Below are positions 24,925 to 33,907 of a stretch of DNA of 64,000 nucleotides, one piece after another. Numbering within the stretch: the stretch's first letter is position 1; every line of letters starts with the position of its first letter. This DNA comes from Lysobacter sp. Root494. GTDB taxonomy: Bacteria > Pseudomonadota > Gammaproteobacteria > Xanthomonadales > Xanthomonadaceae. Location: contig NZ_LMFH01000005.1 in NCBI RefSeq assembly GCF_001427225.1, positions 553 through 64,552 of the forward strand. The letters are read 5' to 3'. The notes beneath the pieces are model-generated. The model was not told where the DNA came from. It did no database searches and saw nothing but the letters and a program-made list of their open reading frames with translations. Position numbers and translations under genes: made by a program.

Positions 24925-25392
24925 ATGACCGACATCCCCCGCCAGCCCCGATCCAACCGCACCACCCGGTCGATGCTCGACCGGCTGGGCGCGTTCGGCT
25001 CGTTGCTGTGCGCGATCCACTGCGCGCTGCTGCCGGTGGTGATCGCCGTGCTGCCGTCGCTGGGCATCGCGGTGTGGCTGGGCGAGGGGTTCGAACGTGG
25101 TTTCGTGCTGTTCGCGACGATGCTTGGCCTGTTCAGTGTCGTCTGGGGCTACCGCCGCCATGGGGCGGTGCGTGCCCTGAGCCTGCTGCTGCCGGGTCTG
25201 GCGATCCTGTGGACCGGTGTGCTCTACGAGCCGCTGCATCACGCGGTCATCCCGCACGCGATTGCAATGACCATCGGCGGCACGCTGGTGGGACTGGCGC
25301 ACCTGGCGAACCTGCGGCTCAACCACGGCCATGTGCATGACGGCACCGACGCGTGCTGCGCCCCGGCCGATCCCCAGGGCTTCAGCCGGTAG
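24925..25392 (+). CDS. MerC-domain membrane protein
   Basis: A 155-residue inner-membrane protein of the MerC family with four hydrophobic helices. The metal-binding pair is in LLCAIHCALLPVV (residues about 28-40), the family hallmark; the C terminus has HGHVHDGTDACC, a second cluster of possible metal ligands. MerC proteins move mercuric ion inward, but no other mer gene is present here. With a Zur-like operator overlapping its start and zinc transport genes upstream, a role in zinc handling is more likely. This reassignment is inference. Confidence 0.85.
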   Translation: MTDIPRQPRSNRTTRSMLDRLGAFGSLLCAIHCALLPVVIAVLPSLGIAVWLGEGFERGFVLFATMLGLFSVVWGYRRHGAVRALSLLLPGLAILWTGVLYEPLHHAVIPHAIAMTIGGTLVGLAHLANLRLNHGHVHDGTDACCAPADPQGFSR

Positions 25393-25559
25393 GAACCCCG
25401 GTTCTCGAAGCCTCCTGCGCGCGACAGGCAGTCAGCAGGTTTCCGAAATCTCGGCCAGGAGGACCTGCGTGCTAGACTTCGCGGCCTCGCGCGAGGCGCG
25501 ACTTTCGTAACCCCCGCACCCGAACCGTGCGGATTTTTGACAGCTTCAGGAGCACGAAC

Positions 25560-25748
25560 ATGGGCAAGGGCGACCGCAAGACCGCCAAGGGCAAGCGCTA
25601 CAACTCCAGCTACGGCAACGCCCGCAGCAGCAACGCCGTGACCAAGGCCAACGGCACCGCCGCCGCGCCGGTTGCCAGGAAGGCTGCAGCCAAGACCGTT
25701 TCCAAGGCGCCGGCCAAGAAGGCCGTGGCCAAGAAGACCGCCGCCTGA
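25560..25748 (+). CDS. 30S ribosomal protein THX, with basic C-terminal extension
   Basis: A 62-residue basic protein. The N terminus MGKGDRKTAKGKRYNSSYGN matches the bacterial THX family, a small peptide found bound in the 30S head of Thermus. AGGAG lies 7 bases before the ATG. Residues about 40-62 add an Ala/Lys/Pro tail (APAKKAVAKK-type), like histone H1-type or nucleic-acid-binding tails, which the short Thermus protein lacks. A strong terminator follows, so this is a single-gene transcript. Confidence 0.85.
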   Translation: MGKGDRKTAKGKRYNSSYGNARSSNAVTKANGTAAAPVARKAAAKTVSKAPAKKAVAKKTAA

Positions 25749-25770
25749 GCAGGTCTTTGGAGTGACACGA

Positions 25771-25797
25771 AAAAGCCCCGCATCGCGGGGCTTTTTT
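25771..25797. terminator. terminator after the THX gene, possibly bidirectional
   Basis: The stem aagccccgc/gcggggctt has a 3-base loop (atc), four or more As before and a run of T residues after. The flanking A and T tracts mean it can end both the THX transcript and the convergent dipeptidase transcript. Confidence 0.92.
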
Positions 25798-25829
25798 ATT
25801 GCGTTCGATATGTCGGCACGCGTGGCCCG

Positions 25830-27020
25830 TTACCGTTTCGCCGCGTTCTCGACTTCGGTCCACACCCGCAACAGGTTGCCGCCGAGGATCTTGCGGATGT
25901 CGGCGTCCTTGTAACCGCGCTGCTGGAGTCCGGCGACGAACTGCGGATAGTCGGCGACCGACTGCAGTTCCGCCGCGAGTTCGCCATTCACGCCGTCGAA
26001 GTCGGAACCGATGCCGACATGATCGACGCCTGCCAGTTGCACGATGCGATCGACGTTGTCGAAGACCTGGTTGATTGAAGTCGGCGGCGCGACCGGCGAA
26101 TTGGGTTCGGGAGCCGTGAACGGCTTGCCCGCGACTTCGGCCGCCAGTTTCGCCACGCGATAGGCCTCGCGCTCGCGCAGGACGTTGGCGTACGCGTTCG
26201 CCGCCTGCGCATCGATGAAGATGCTGCCGAACGGCACCTGGATCACGCCGCCCTTCGCCGCGATCACCTTGACGTTCTCGTCGCTGATGTTGCGCTGGAA
26301 GCCGGGCGTGAAGTGGCGCAACGCCGAATGGCTGGCGATCACCGGCACGCTGCTCAGCTCTGCGGCCTGCCTGATCGCGGCTTCGGACAAATGGGAGACG
26401 TCGACCATGATGCCGACGCGGTTCATTTCCTTCACCACTTCGCGGCCGAACGGACTCAGGCCATTCCAGCGCGGCGCGGAGTCCGTGGCCGAATCGCTGA
26501 TGCGATTGTTGCGGCCGTGCGCGAGGGTGATGTAACGCACGCCGCGCGCGTGGAATGCCGCGACTTTCGACAGGTCATCGCCGATCGGCCCGCCGTTTTC
26601 CATGCCGAGCGCCAGCAGCACCTTGTTGCCGCGCTGCAGCTCCTGCACGTCCTTCGGGGAGCGCAGCAGCGCGAATTTGTCGGGATGCCGCGCGACCATC
26701 GCTTCCACCGCATCGATCTGCGTCTGCGCGATCTGCCAGGCCTCGCCCCGCTCGTCCTCGTCGGCCGAGGTGTAGATCGACATGAAGGCGACATCGAGTC
26801 CACCGGCGCGCGCGCGCGGGTAATCGAACTGGCGCGTCGGCGTGGGCAGGCCGAGGTCGTTCCAATGGTCGAGCAGTTCGCCCGGCGCGTCGATGTGGGT
26901 ATCGACGATGACGACATCCTGTGCGATGCGGCGCGCGGCTTCGGGCGCTTCCGCCGCATTGGCGAACCCCGCAAAACCAGTCGCCAGCGAAACGAGAAGC
27001 GCCGGGGTGAGTAGCTTCAT
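25830..27020 (-). CDS. membrane dipeptidase, M19 family
   Basis: A 396-residue zinc dipeptidase of the renal dipeptidase family, cleaving dipeptides including some with D-residues. The signal peptide ends near GFANA, so it works in the periplasm or outside. Metal-site motifs: VDTHIDAPGEL (His-x-Asp), GMENGGPIG (bridging Glu), VDVSHLSE and ASHSALRHFTPG, with HVGIGSDFDGV near the C terminus. The start at 27020 is set by the signal peptide and a GGAG 8 bases upstream. It lies 13 bases after the hutI stop on the same strand, so the two are likely co-transcribed, linking peptide and histidine breakdown. Confidence 0.93.
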   Translation of the reverse strand: MKLLTPALLVSLATGFAGFANAAEAPEAARRIAQDVVIVDTHIDAPGELLDHWNDLGLPTPTRQFDYPRARAGGLDVAFMSIYTSADEDERGEAWQIAQTQIDAVEAMVARHPDKFALLRSPKDVQELQRGNKVLLALGMENGGPIGDDLSKVAAFHARGVRYITLAHGRNNRISDSATDSAPRWNGLSPFGREVVKEMNRVGIMVDVSHLSEAAIRQAAELSSVPVIASHSALRHFTPGFQRNISDENVKVIAAKGGVIQVPFGSIFIDAQAANAYANVLREREAYRVAKLAAEVAGKPFTAPEPNSPVAPPTSINQVFDNVDRIVQLAGVDHVGIGSDFDGVNGELAAELQSVADYPQFVAGLQQRGYKDADIRKILGGNLLRVWTEVENAAKR

Positions 27021-27033
27021 GCGAACTCCAGTG

Positions 27034-28272
27034 TCACGTGGATGAGTGGATCGGCCGGCCCGCAGCGTACACCGATCGCACCAGCTGGCCGGAGAGCCAG
27101 TAGCACAATTCCGCCGGATGCCCGACGTCCCACAACACGAAGTCGGCACGCATGCCGGCGCGCAACACGCCACGATCATGCAAGCCGAGTGCGCGCGCCG
27201 CGTGCGTGGTGGCGCCACGCAAGGCTTCTTCGGGTGTAAGGCGGAAGTGCGTGCAAGCCAGTTGCATCGCGTGCCGCAACGACAACAGCGGCGAGGTGCC
27301 GGGATTGCAGTCGGTGGCTATGGCCATCGGGACGCCGTGGTCGCGGAAAGCCTGCAACGGGGGTAACTTCGTCTCTCGTAGCACGTGGAAGGCGCCCGGC
27401 AGCAATACCGCGACCGTGCCCTGCGCCGCCATCGCACGCACGCTCCCGGGCGAGGTGTGTTCGACATGATCGGCGGAGAGCCCGCCGAACTCCGCCGCGA
27501 GCGCGGCGCCACCGAGATCACTGAGCTGGTCGGCATGCAGCTTCACGGGCAGTCCGAGTGCGCGCGCGGCCTCGAACACGCGCCGCGTCTGCGCCGGAGT
27601 GAAACCGATGCCTTCGCAGAACGCATCGACGGCGTCCACCAGGCCTTCCCTATGCAGCTGCGGCAGCCACTCGCACACGGCCGTGATGTAGTCGTCGGCG
27701 CGATCACGAAACTCCGGTGGCAGTGCATGCGCGGCGAGACAGGTGGTGCGCACAGTGACGCCCAGTGCTTCACCGATCTGTCGCGCGACGCGCAGCATCT
27801 TGCGTTCGTTGTCGAAGTCCAGGCCGTAACCGGACTTGATCTCCAGCGTCGTCGCGCCATCGGCGATCAACGCGCGGGCGCGCGGCAACGATTGCCGCAG
27901 CAATTCGGTTTCATCCGCTTCGCGCGTCGCGCGTACGGTAGACAGGATGCCACCACCTGCCCGTGCGATGTCCTCGTAGCTCGCTCCCTGCAGTCGCAGT
28001 TCGAACTCGAGTGAGCGGTCGCCGGCAAAGACCAGGTGGGTGTGGCAGTCGATCAGGCCTGGCGTGATCCAGCCCGTGGCTTCGATCACTTCGCGCGCGA
28101 GCGTACGCGGGTCGCCCGGCAACAGCGCGCGTGGTCCCGCGAAGGCGACTAGACCATCGCGCCAGCCGAGCGCACCGTCGGTGATTTCGCCATAGCCGTG
28201 CTCGTCATCGAGTGTCGCGAGGTTCGCGCCAAGGATGAGGCCGTCGAAGGGTTGTATAGCAGCGGTATTCAT
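27034..28272 (-). CDS. hutI: imidazolonepropionase
   Basis: A 412-residue amidohydrolase that opens imidazolone-5-propionate to N-formimino-L-glutamate, the third step of histidine degradation. Metal ligands lie in [13 protein letters not shown]. Substrate-site and later metal motifs are [30 protein letters not shown] and [14 protein letters not shown]. Length fits HutI (about 405). It diverges from hutF, whose product takes the next step. hutU lies 8 kb away and hutH is not in the window. Confidence 0.96.
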   Translation of the reverse strand: MNTAAIQPFDGLILGANLATLDDEHGYGEITDGALGWRDGLVAFAGPRALLPGDPRTLAREVIEATGWITPGLIDCHTHLVFAGDRSLEFELRLQGASYEDIARAGGGILSTVRATREADETELLRQSLPRARALIADGATTLEIKSGYGLDFDNERKMLRVARQIGEALGVTVRTTCLAAHALPPEFRDRADDYITAVCEWLPQLHREGLVDAVDAFCEGIGFTPAQTRRVFEAARALGLPVKLHADQLSDLGGAALAAEFGGLSADHVEHTSPGSVRAMAAQGTVAVLLPGAFHVLRETKLPPLQAFRDHGVPMAIATDCNPGTSPLLSLRHAMQLACTHFRLTPEEALRGATTHAARALGLHDRGVLRAGMRADFVLWDVGHPAELCYWLSGQLVRSVYAAGRPIHSST

Positions 28273-28438
28273 TGGGGCGATTCTACGGCTTGGGCTGCGT
28301 GCTCCTGCATGGCGCCGGGGGAGGCCATCCCAGCGGAGCGGGACTGTCCGTTTGCAGGCATGTCTTGATTGCCGATGTCATCCATCGCCACGGCATCGAC
28401 CCTTCCGCTGGACCGCAGGGCGGGGCGAGAATGCACGC

Positions 28439-29788
28439 ATGAAGACCCTCGACGCCGCCATGTTGTGGACCCCGGCCGGATGGCAGGCCGATGCCGGATT
28501 CGACATCGACACTGCCGGCCGCATCGCTGCTACCCGCAAGGCCGAGCCCAGCGGCAGCGCGAGCTGGATCGTGCCCGGCATCGCGAACCTGCATTCGCAC
28601 GCCTTCCAGCGCGCGATGGCTGGAATGGCCGAGCGCCAGACCAATCCCAGCGATTCGTTCTGGACCTGGCGCGAGACGATGTACCGTTTCGCCGCGCGCT
28701 TCGATCCCGATTCGCTGTATGCAGTGGCCGCGCAGCTGTACGTCGAGATGCTCGAAGCCGGATACACGACCGTCTGCGAATTCCATTACCTGCACCACGC
28801 GCTCGATGGCCGTGCGTACGGCGACCCGGCGGCGATGTCGCGGGCATTGATCGCGGCGGCGCGCGACACGGGCATCCGCCTCACGCTCCTGCCTGTGCTG
28901 TACATGACCGGCGGGTTCGACGGGCGCGCATTGGGCGAGCGGCAGCGCCGCTTCGGCCACGACGTCGGCGGCTACCTGCGCCTGCTCGACACGCTGCGCG
29001 CGGAAGAGAACGACATGCTGTGCATCGGGTGTGCGCTGCATAGCCTGCGCGCGGTTCCACCTGATGCGATGCACGCGGTGCTGGCTGCGCTTCCAGCCGA
29101 CAGCCGCATCCACATCCACATCGCCGAGCAGCTCGGCGAAGTGCAGGACTGCCTTGCGTTGCGTAATGCGCGTCCGGTGGAATGGCTGCTCGACAACGCA
29201 GCCGTGGACGCGCGCTGGACGCTGGTGCATGCCACGCATCTCAGCAGTGAGGAAACGCTCGGCATTGCGGGCAGCGGCGCGACCGTGGCGATCTGCACGA
29301 CGACCGAGGGCAACCTCGGCGACGGTTTGTTCCCGCTGCGCGATTACCTCGATGCCGGCGGCGCCTGGGGCGTGGGTTCGGATTCGCACATCTCGATATC
29401 GCCGATCGAAGAACTCCGCTGGCTCGAGTATGGCCAGCGGCTCGCGACACACCATCGCAACATCGCGGTGCATGCGGGGTCCGGCAGCGTCGGCGAAACG
29501 CTCGTGCAGGGCGTGATGGCGAGCGCGTCGGCTTCGACCGGGCATCGCATCGGCATGCTTGGCGTGGGCGAGCATGCCGACTGCCTGATCCTGGATGCCG
29601 ATGCTCCGCAGTTCGCCGGCGCGGCTGCCCAGGACGCGATCGATCGCTGGATCTTCAGTGGCAATCGCAACCTGGTGCGCGATGTATACGTTGCTGGCCG
29701 CCAGGTTGTCGGGAATGGCCGGCACCGCGATCGCGATGCCATTGCACTGCGTTACCGCGAGACCATGCGATCGTTGCTCGCCACATAA
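28439..29788 (+). CDS. hutF: formimidoylglutamate deiminase
   Basis: A 449-residue zinc amidohydrolase that deaminates N-formimino-L-glutamate to N-formylglutamate and ammonia, the marker of the five-step histidine pathway used by Pseudomonas and Xanthomonas. Metal ligands lie in NLHSHAFQRAMAGM; HIHIAEQLGEV, LVHATHLS and GSDSHISISPIEELR complete the site. The start at 28439 is chosen by comparison with the family N terminus (a short beta strand, MLWTPAGW). N-formylglutamate would need HutG, which is not present here. Divergent from hutI with about 166 bases between. Confidence 0.95.
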   Translation: MKTLDAAMLWTPAGWQADAGFDIDTAGRIAATRKAEPSGSASWIVPGIANLHSHAFQRAMAGMAERQTNPSDSFWTWRETMYRFAARFDPDSLYAVAAQLYVEMLEAGYTTVCEFHYLHHALDGRAYGDPAAMSRALIAAARDTGIRLTLLPVLYMTGGFDGRALGERQRRFGHDVGGYLRLLDTLRAEENDMLCIGCALHSLRAVPPDAMHAVLAALPADSRIHIHIAEQLGEVQDCLALRNARPVEWLLDNAAVDARWTLVHATHLSSEETLGIAGSGATVAICTTTEGNLGDGLFPLRDYLDAGGAWGVGSDSHISISPIEELRWLEYGQRLATHHRNIAVHAGSGSVGETLVQGVMASASASTGHRIGMLGVGEHADCLILDADAPQFAGAAAQDAIDRWIFSGNRNLVRDVYVAGRQVVGNGRHRDRDAIALRYRETMRSLLAT

Positions 29789-29874
29789 CCGGTCCATGTA
29801 GCCGCCCATTCCGTGCGTGGTGAAGCGCACCACACACGGCGTTGCGCGGCGGAGTCGTTCGCCCGCACGGGTGG

Positions 29875-30381
29875 TCAGGCGAACAAGTCCACTTCGCGCG
29901 GCAATGCGCCTTCCAGTTGCAGCAGGAACTGCTTGGTCGGCAGCCCGCCGCCAAAGCCGGTCAGGCTGCCATCCGCGCCGATCACGCGATGGCAGGGCAG
30001 CACGATGGGGAGCGGATTGCGCCCGTTCGCCGCGCCGACCGCGCGCGTTGCCGTGGGCCGGCCGACGCGCTGCGCGAGTTCGGCATAGCTGACCGTGCCA
30101 CCGAAGGGAATGCTGGCGAGTTCCCACCAGACTTCGCGCTGGAAGTCGGTGCCTTGTGGCGCCAGCGGCAGGGCGAAGTGGCGGCGCTTTCCCGAGAAAT
30201 ATTCGCCAAGTTGCATCTGCGCCTGCCGCAGGACCGGGTGATCGCCTTCGCGCCAGTGCTCTCCGCGCCGCATCGGATGGCGTGGGGCATGGAATTCGAT
30301 CAGCTGCAGTCCTTCGTCGTCGCCGGCGACCAGCAGCGGTCCGACAGGGCTGTCGATGTAGCGATAGAACAGGACGCTCAT
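29875..30381 (-). CDS. ogt: methylated-DNA--protein-cysteine methyltransferase
   Basis: A 168-residue suicide repair protein that removes methyl groups from O6-methylguanine. The acceptor cysteine is in IVLPCHRVIG. The helix-turn-helix PFGGTVSYAELAQRVGRPTATRAVGAANGRN and the C-terminal GFGGGLPTKQFLLQLE are standard. Its ATG overlaps the TGA of the upstream Ada/AlkA-fusion gene (ATGA at 30381-30378), so translation is coupled. Longer in-frame sequence upstream belongs to a shadow of that gene. Confidence 0.95.
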   Translation of the reverse strand: MSVLFYRYIDSPVGPLLVAGDDEGLQLIEFHAPRHPMRRGEHWREGDHPVLRQAQMQLGEYFSGKRRHFALPLAPQGTDFQREVWWELASIPFGGTVSYAELAQRVGRPTATRAVGAANGRNPLPIVLPCHRVIGADGSLTGFGGGLPTKQFLLQLEGALPREVDLFA

Positions 30382-31880
30382 GCTGCCACCTTCGCTGGTC
30401 GCGTCGTTGCCATCGAGTCCTTCCAGAGATGGATCACCGAATATGCGCGCCATGGCCGCCACGCTTCCGCTCGCGCCGCCAACGCCTTCGCGCTCAGTCG
30501 CGAACCATCGTTCGGAAGCGAGCGCTGCAGCACGAGATCGTCTGCGGGAAATGCATCGGGATGGCCCAGCGCACGCAGTGCAATGTAGTGCGCCGTCCAC
30601 GGTCCGATGCCAGGCAGCGCGACCCAGCGTGACGTGAAGTCGTCGAGCGTGCGCTCGGGCTTGAAGTCGATGCGTCCGTCCAGCAGGGCCCGCGCCATCG
30701 TTCGCAAGGTTTCGGCGCGCGCCCGGGTCAGGCCGATCGACGCGAAATCCGCGTCGGCAACCGCTTCCGCCGTCGGAAAAATATGGTCGAGCCCTGGTGC
30801 AAGCGGCGCAGCCATCGACTCTCCGAATCGATGCACGAGCCGCGACGCCAGCGTGCGTGCCCCGGCGACGCTGATCTGCTGGCCGATGATCGCGCGCACC
30901 GCGATTTCGAATCCGTCCCAACCGCTGGGCACGCGCAGGCCCGGCCGCTTCTTCAATAGCGGCCGCAACCGCGCGTCGCTGCCAAGTGCGTCGGCAATCG
31001 CCCGCGGGTCGGCGTCGAGATCGAACATGCGCCGCAACCGGTTCACGATTTCGAGCATCTGCGTGGGGAGCGCGCCGTGCAGTTCCAGCTTCAGTGCATG
31101 CTCGTCCGAGGCACGATGGGAAGCAGGCCATGGCGATATGCGCAGCCAGCCCGGCGCCTGCGCCGACCCGATCACGCGCGCATAGCTCGCGTCGTCCACG
31201 ACTTCGACGCCGGGCAGTGCACGTCCGCGCAGGAAATCGAGCATCGCCGCGAAGTCGTAAGGCGGGCGATAGCCCAGGCGAAGGGTCAGGGTTTCACCCG
31301 GTACTTCGACGCGCTGCCTGCGCAGGTCACGCGGCGCCATGCGATAGGCCTCGAGGAACGACGCATTGAACCGGCGCAGGCTGCCGAAGCCGGCGGCGAG
31401 CGCGACCTCGGTGACCGGCATCACCGTCTCGGTCAGCAGCTGCTTGGCGAACAGGAGACGGCGCGTGCCGTGCACGCCCATGGGCGGAACGCCGAGTCGC
31501 TCCACGAACAGGCGACGCAGTTGCCGTTCGCCGATGTCGACGCGCTCTGCAAGCACCGATAACGGTTGATCGTCGAGCGCGCCCTGTTCGATCAGTTTCA
31601 ACGCACGCGCGACCACCGCATCGCCGCGCCGCCACGCGCCATCGCCCGGCGACAGTTCCGGCCGGCAGCGCAGGCAAGGGCGATACCCCGCGGCTTCGGC
31701 GGCAGCGGCACTCGTGTAATAGGTGACGCGCTTGGCCATGGGTGCCGGGCACACCGGGCGGCAGTAGATGCGCGTGCTCGTTACCGCGGTGAAGAACAGG
31801 CCATCGAAGCGCGGATCGCGGCTGCGCCGCGCCTGCTCGCAGGTCCGTGCATCGGGAAGCGTGGCGGCGAGGATCGTCAT
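30378..31880 (-). CDS. Ada-type regulator fused to 3-methyladenine glycosylase II (AlkA)
   Basis: A 500-residue multidomain alkylation-repair protein. Residues 1-80 form the Ada zinc and methyl-phosphotriester domain with Cys40, Cys44, Cys69 and Cys72 (YCRPVC ... CLRC). Residues about 85-185 form an AraC-type DNA-binding domain (GFGSLRRFNASFLEAYRMAPRDLRR). Residues about 190-490 form an AlkA glycosylase with the HhH-GPD motif LPGIGPWTAHYIALR and the catalytic Asp in FPADDL. It therefore can sense methyl damage, activate transcription and excise damaged bases. The O6-methylguanine activity of E. coli Ada is supplied by the overlapping ogt gene. Confidence 0.94.
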   Translation of the reverse strand: MTILAATLPDARTCEQARRSRDPRFDGLFFTAVTSTRIYCRPVCPAPMAKRVTYYTSAAAAEAAGYRPCLRCRPELSPGDGAWRRGDAVVARALKLIEQGALDDQPLSVLAERVDIGERQLRRLFVERLGVPPMGVHGTRRLLFAKQLLTETVMPVTEVALAAGFGSLRRFNASFLEAYRMAPRDLRRQRVEVPGETLTLRLGYRPPYDFAAMLDFLRGRALPGVEVVDDASYARVIGSAQAPGWLRISPWPASHRASDEHALKLELHGALPTQMLEIVNRLRRMFDLDADPRAIADALGSDARLRPLLKKRPGLRVPSGWDGFEIAVRAIIGQQISVAGARTLASRLVHRFGESMAAPLAPGLDHIFPTAEAVADADFASIGLTRARAETLRTMARALLDGRIDFKPERTLDDFTSRWVALPGIGPWTAHYIALRALGHPDAFPADDLVLQRSLPNDGSRLSAKALAARAEAWRPWRAYSVIHLWKDSMATTRPAKVAA

Positions 31881-31955
31881 GCACGCAGGCTAGCACCGCC
31901 TGCGAGCCTGGACTCGCCGGATTCGGACATCGTATGGGTGGCGTTCCGGGCCGGT

Positions 31956-33185
31956 TTATTTGAGCGCCGGCAGCAACGGCGCGATGTCGCCATCGTTCGC
32001 TTTCGGCTCGATACCGACCAGTGCCGCGAGCAGCGGATACACGTCGACGTTGTCGAACGGCTCGATTTCCACGCCTTGCCGGAATGCCGGTCCCTGCGCA
32101 ATGAACAAGGCGCGCATCGACGGATCGGCCGGATCATACCCATGCGATCCGCGCGTCGAGCCGGGCTTGCGCGTGGCGAGTTTGTCCGGCGTCTGGGCAT
32201 CGAAACCCACGTCCATCTGGCAAACAATCGGCGGCACGCGCGGATGCGTGCCGTAGTGCCAGCGCGCAGGCAGTTCCCCCTTGCGCCAGCACTCGTAGTG
32301 ACCATGACGGCCGAGCAGCTGCGCTTCGGCCGCTGCTTCATGGCCGGGACGCGGCACGAAGCCAATCACTTCACCCGCGCTCACGTATGTCGCGTCATTG
32401 CGATCGACCAGCGTTTCGACACTGCGCGAATGCGAATACGCCACCGGCGCCATGCCATGGTCCGACACGACGACGATGTTGACTCGATCCCGCAATCCCT
32501 GAGCCGACAAGCCATGCAACAGGCGGCCGATCGCCGCATCGACCGCGGCCAACGTCGCGTTGGTTTCCGGTGAATCCGGGCCGAAGTCGTGCGCGGTGTG
32601 GTCCAGCGCGCCGAGATACAAAGTGACCAGGCGCGGGCGCTGTTGCGCAGGACGCGCGAGCCATCCCAGCACGATGTCGACCCGTTGCGGCATCGGCATC
32701 CCGTCGTCGTATTTCACCCAGTCGCTCGGCCACGTGCCGTTGATGGGGGCCTCGCTGCCCGGCCAGAACAGCGTCGCCGTGCGCAGTCCGACTTTCTCCG
32801 CCGTGACCCACACCGGTTCGCCGCCCCACCAACGCGGTTCGCGCACCGCCATCTCATCAGAATTGCGGAATTCGCCCAGCTCCGTGTCGCGCATTACGTT
32901 GTGCACGATGCCGTGATGGTCGGGCCGCAATCCGGTAACGAGCGTGTAGTGGTTGGGGAAGGTGAGCGAGGGATACGACGGATTCATCCAGCGCGCACGC
33001 ACGCCGCCGCGGGCGATCTGCACCAGGTTCGGTGTGACACCGCGATCGAGGTAATCGGGACGGAAGCTGTCGATCGAGATCAGCAGCACGGGCGCGGGTT
33101 CGCCGGAAGCCGCCGGAGGCGTCGAAGCGCACGCGGCCAGCAAGAAGGCGAAGGCGGTGAATGCGAGGGCGCGAAGGAAGCTCAT
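31956..33185 (-). CDS. NPP-type nucleotide pyrophosphatase/phosphodiesterase, lipoprotein
   Basis: A 409-residue member of the alkaline phosphatase superfamily, close to the Xanthomonas NPP and animal ENPP enzymes. The signal ends in lipobox LLAAC, so it is probably membrane-anchored in the periplasm. The catalytic Thr lies in PSLTFPNHYTLVTGL. Zinc ligands are in LISIDSFRPDYL, DHTAHDFGPDSP, VVSDHGMAP and THPRVPPIV. Expected reaction: hydrolysis of nucleotide diphosphate bonds or phosphodiesters to nucleoside monophosphates. It lies upstream of the Ada/AlkA gene with a 75-base gap, and there is no clear functional link. Confidence 0.9.
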   Translation of the reverse strand: MSFLRALAFTAFAFLLAACASTPPAASGEPAPVLLISIDSFRPDYLDRGVTPNLVQIARGGVRARWMNPSYPSLTFPNHYTLVTGLRPDHHGIVHNVMRDTELGEFRNSDEMAVREPRWWGGEPVWVTAEKVGLRTATLFWPGSEAPINGTWPSDWVKYDDGMPMPQRVDIVLGWLARPAQQRPRLVTLYLGALDHTAHDFGPDSPETNATLAAVDAAIGRLLHGLSAQGLRDRVNIVVVSDHGMAPVAYSHSRSVETLVDRNDATYVSAGEVIGFVPRPGHEAAAEAQLLGRHGHYECWRKGELPARWHYGTHPRVPPIVCQMDVGFDAQTPDKLATRKPGSTRGSHGYDPADPSMRALFIAQGPAFRQGVEIEPFDNVDVYPLLAALVGIEPKANDGDIAPLLPALK

Positions 33186-33287
33186 CGCGGGATCATAGCC
33201 AGCGGACTTTGCGACAACTATTGCAGTGCGATGGCCGGAGGCGCGCTGGCAAGATGCCGGCAGACACGGCAAATCTCCGGAACCCTC

Positions 33288-33818
33288 ATGCGCATCCTCC
33301 TGCTTCCACTCGCCAGCCTTCTTCTGTCTGCCAACGCCGCGGCCGCCGCGCCGCAACTCACCGCCAGCGAGTGCGCGGTGTGGCAGCGCGAGCAGAGCTT
33401 CGCCCGCTCGGTGGCCGAGCACGATGCCGCCACTTTCGCGACTCACGTGGCCGAAAACGCGGCGTTCGGCGCCAGCACGCCCGAACCCAAACGCGGCCGC
33501 GATGCAATCGCGAGGCGCTGGGCCGGCCTGATCGAGGGCAAGCGCGTCGCACTGCAGTGGTACCCGACGCGCGTGACGATGGCGCCGGGCGTCGAAGACG
33601 TGGCCTGGTCCAGCGGTCCGAGCCTGATCGAGGTGCTCGATCCAGAGTCCAAGGAGCGCTATCTCATCGGCGCCTTCCACTCGGTCTGGCACAAGGACGC
33701 CGACGGCGTCTGGCGCGTACTGTTCGACGACGGCATCGAACCCCGTCCCGCCACGACCGAAGACGTCCGCAATTTCGAAGCCGGACGCACCGACTGCGTG
33801 GCCCCGGCGAACAGCTGA
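33288..33818 (+). CDS. secreted SnoaL-like/DUF4440 protein
   Basis: A 176-residue exported protein. The signal peptide ends near NAAAA. The mature part fits the DUF4440/NTF2-like fold: FARSVAEHDAATFATHVAENAAFG, a beta-sheet with GVEDVAWSSGPSLIEV, then KDADGVWRVLFDDGIEP. The family binds small ligands or acts as an isomerase; many members have no known reaction. Residues 27 to about 170 cover the domain, and the C-terminal tail is polar. It diverges from the NPP gene. A second protein of this fold is at 39618. Confidence 0.82.
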   Translation: MRILLLPLASLLLSANAAAAAPQLTASECAVWQREQSFARSVAEHDAATFATHVAENAAFGASTPEPKRGRDAIARRWAGLIEGKRVALQWYPTRVTMAPGVEDVAWSSGPSLIEVLDPESKERYLIGAFHSVWHKDADGVWRVLFDDGIEPRPATTEDVRNFEAGRTDCVAPANS

Positions 33819-33907
33819 CAAGCCGCTGAATCCCGGTTTTCGCGACACATGCCGGGGCCACGCCAGCGGCGTAAGGTGACCACGAAAGCACCATGGGAGA
33901 TCGACGC

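Noticed and set aside
24925-25392. Mercury resistance operon
   Set aside because: Only a MerC-type protein is present. No merA, merT, merP or MerR-type regulator lies nearby, and the operator resembles a Zur site.
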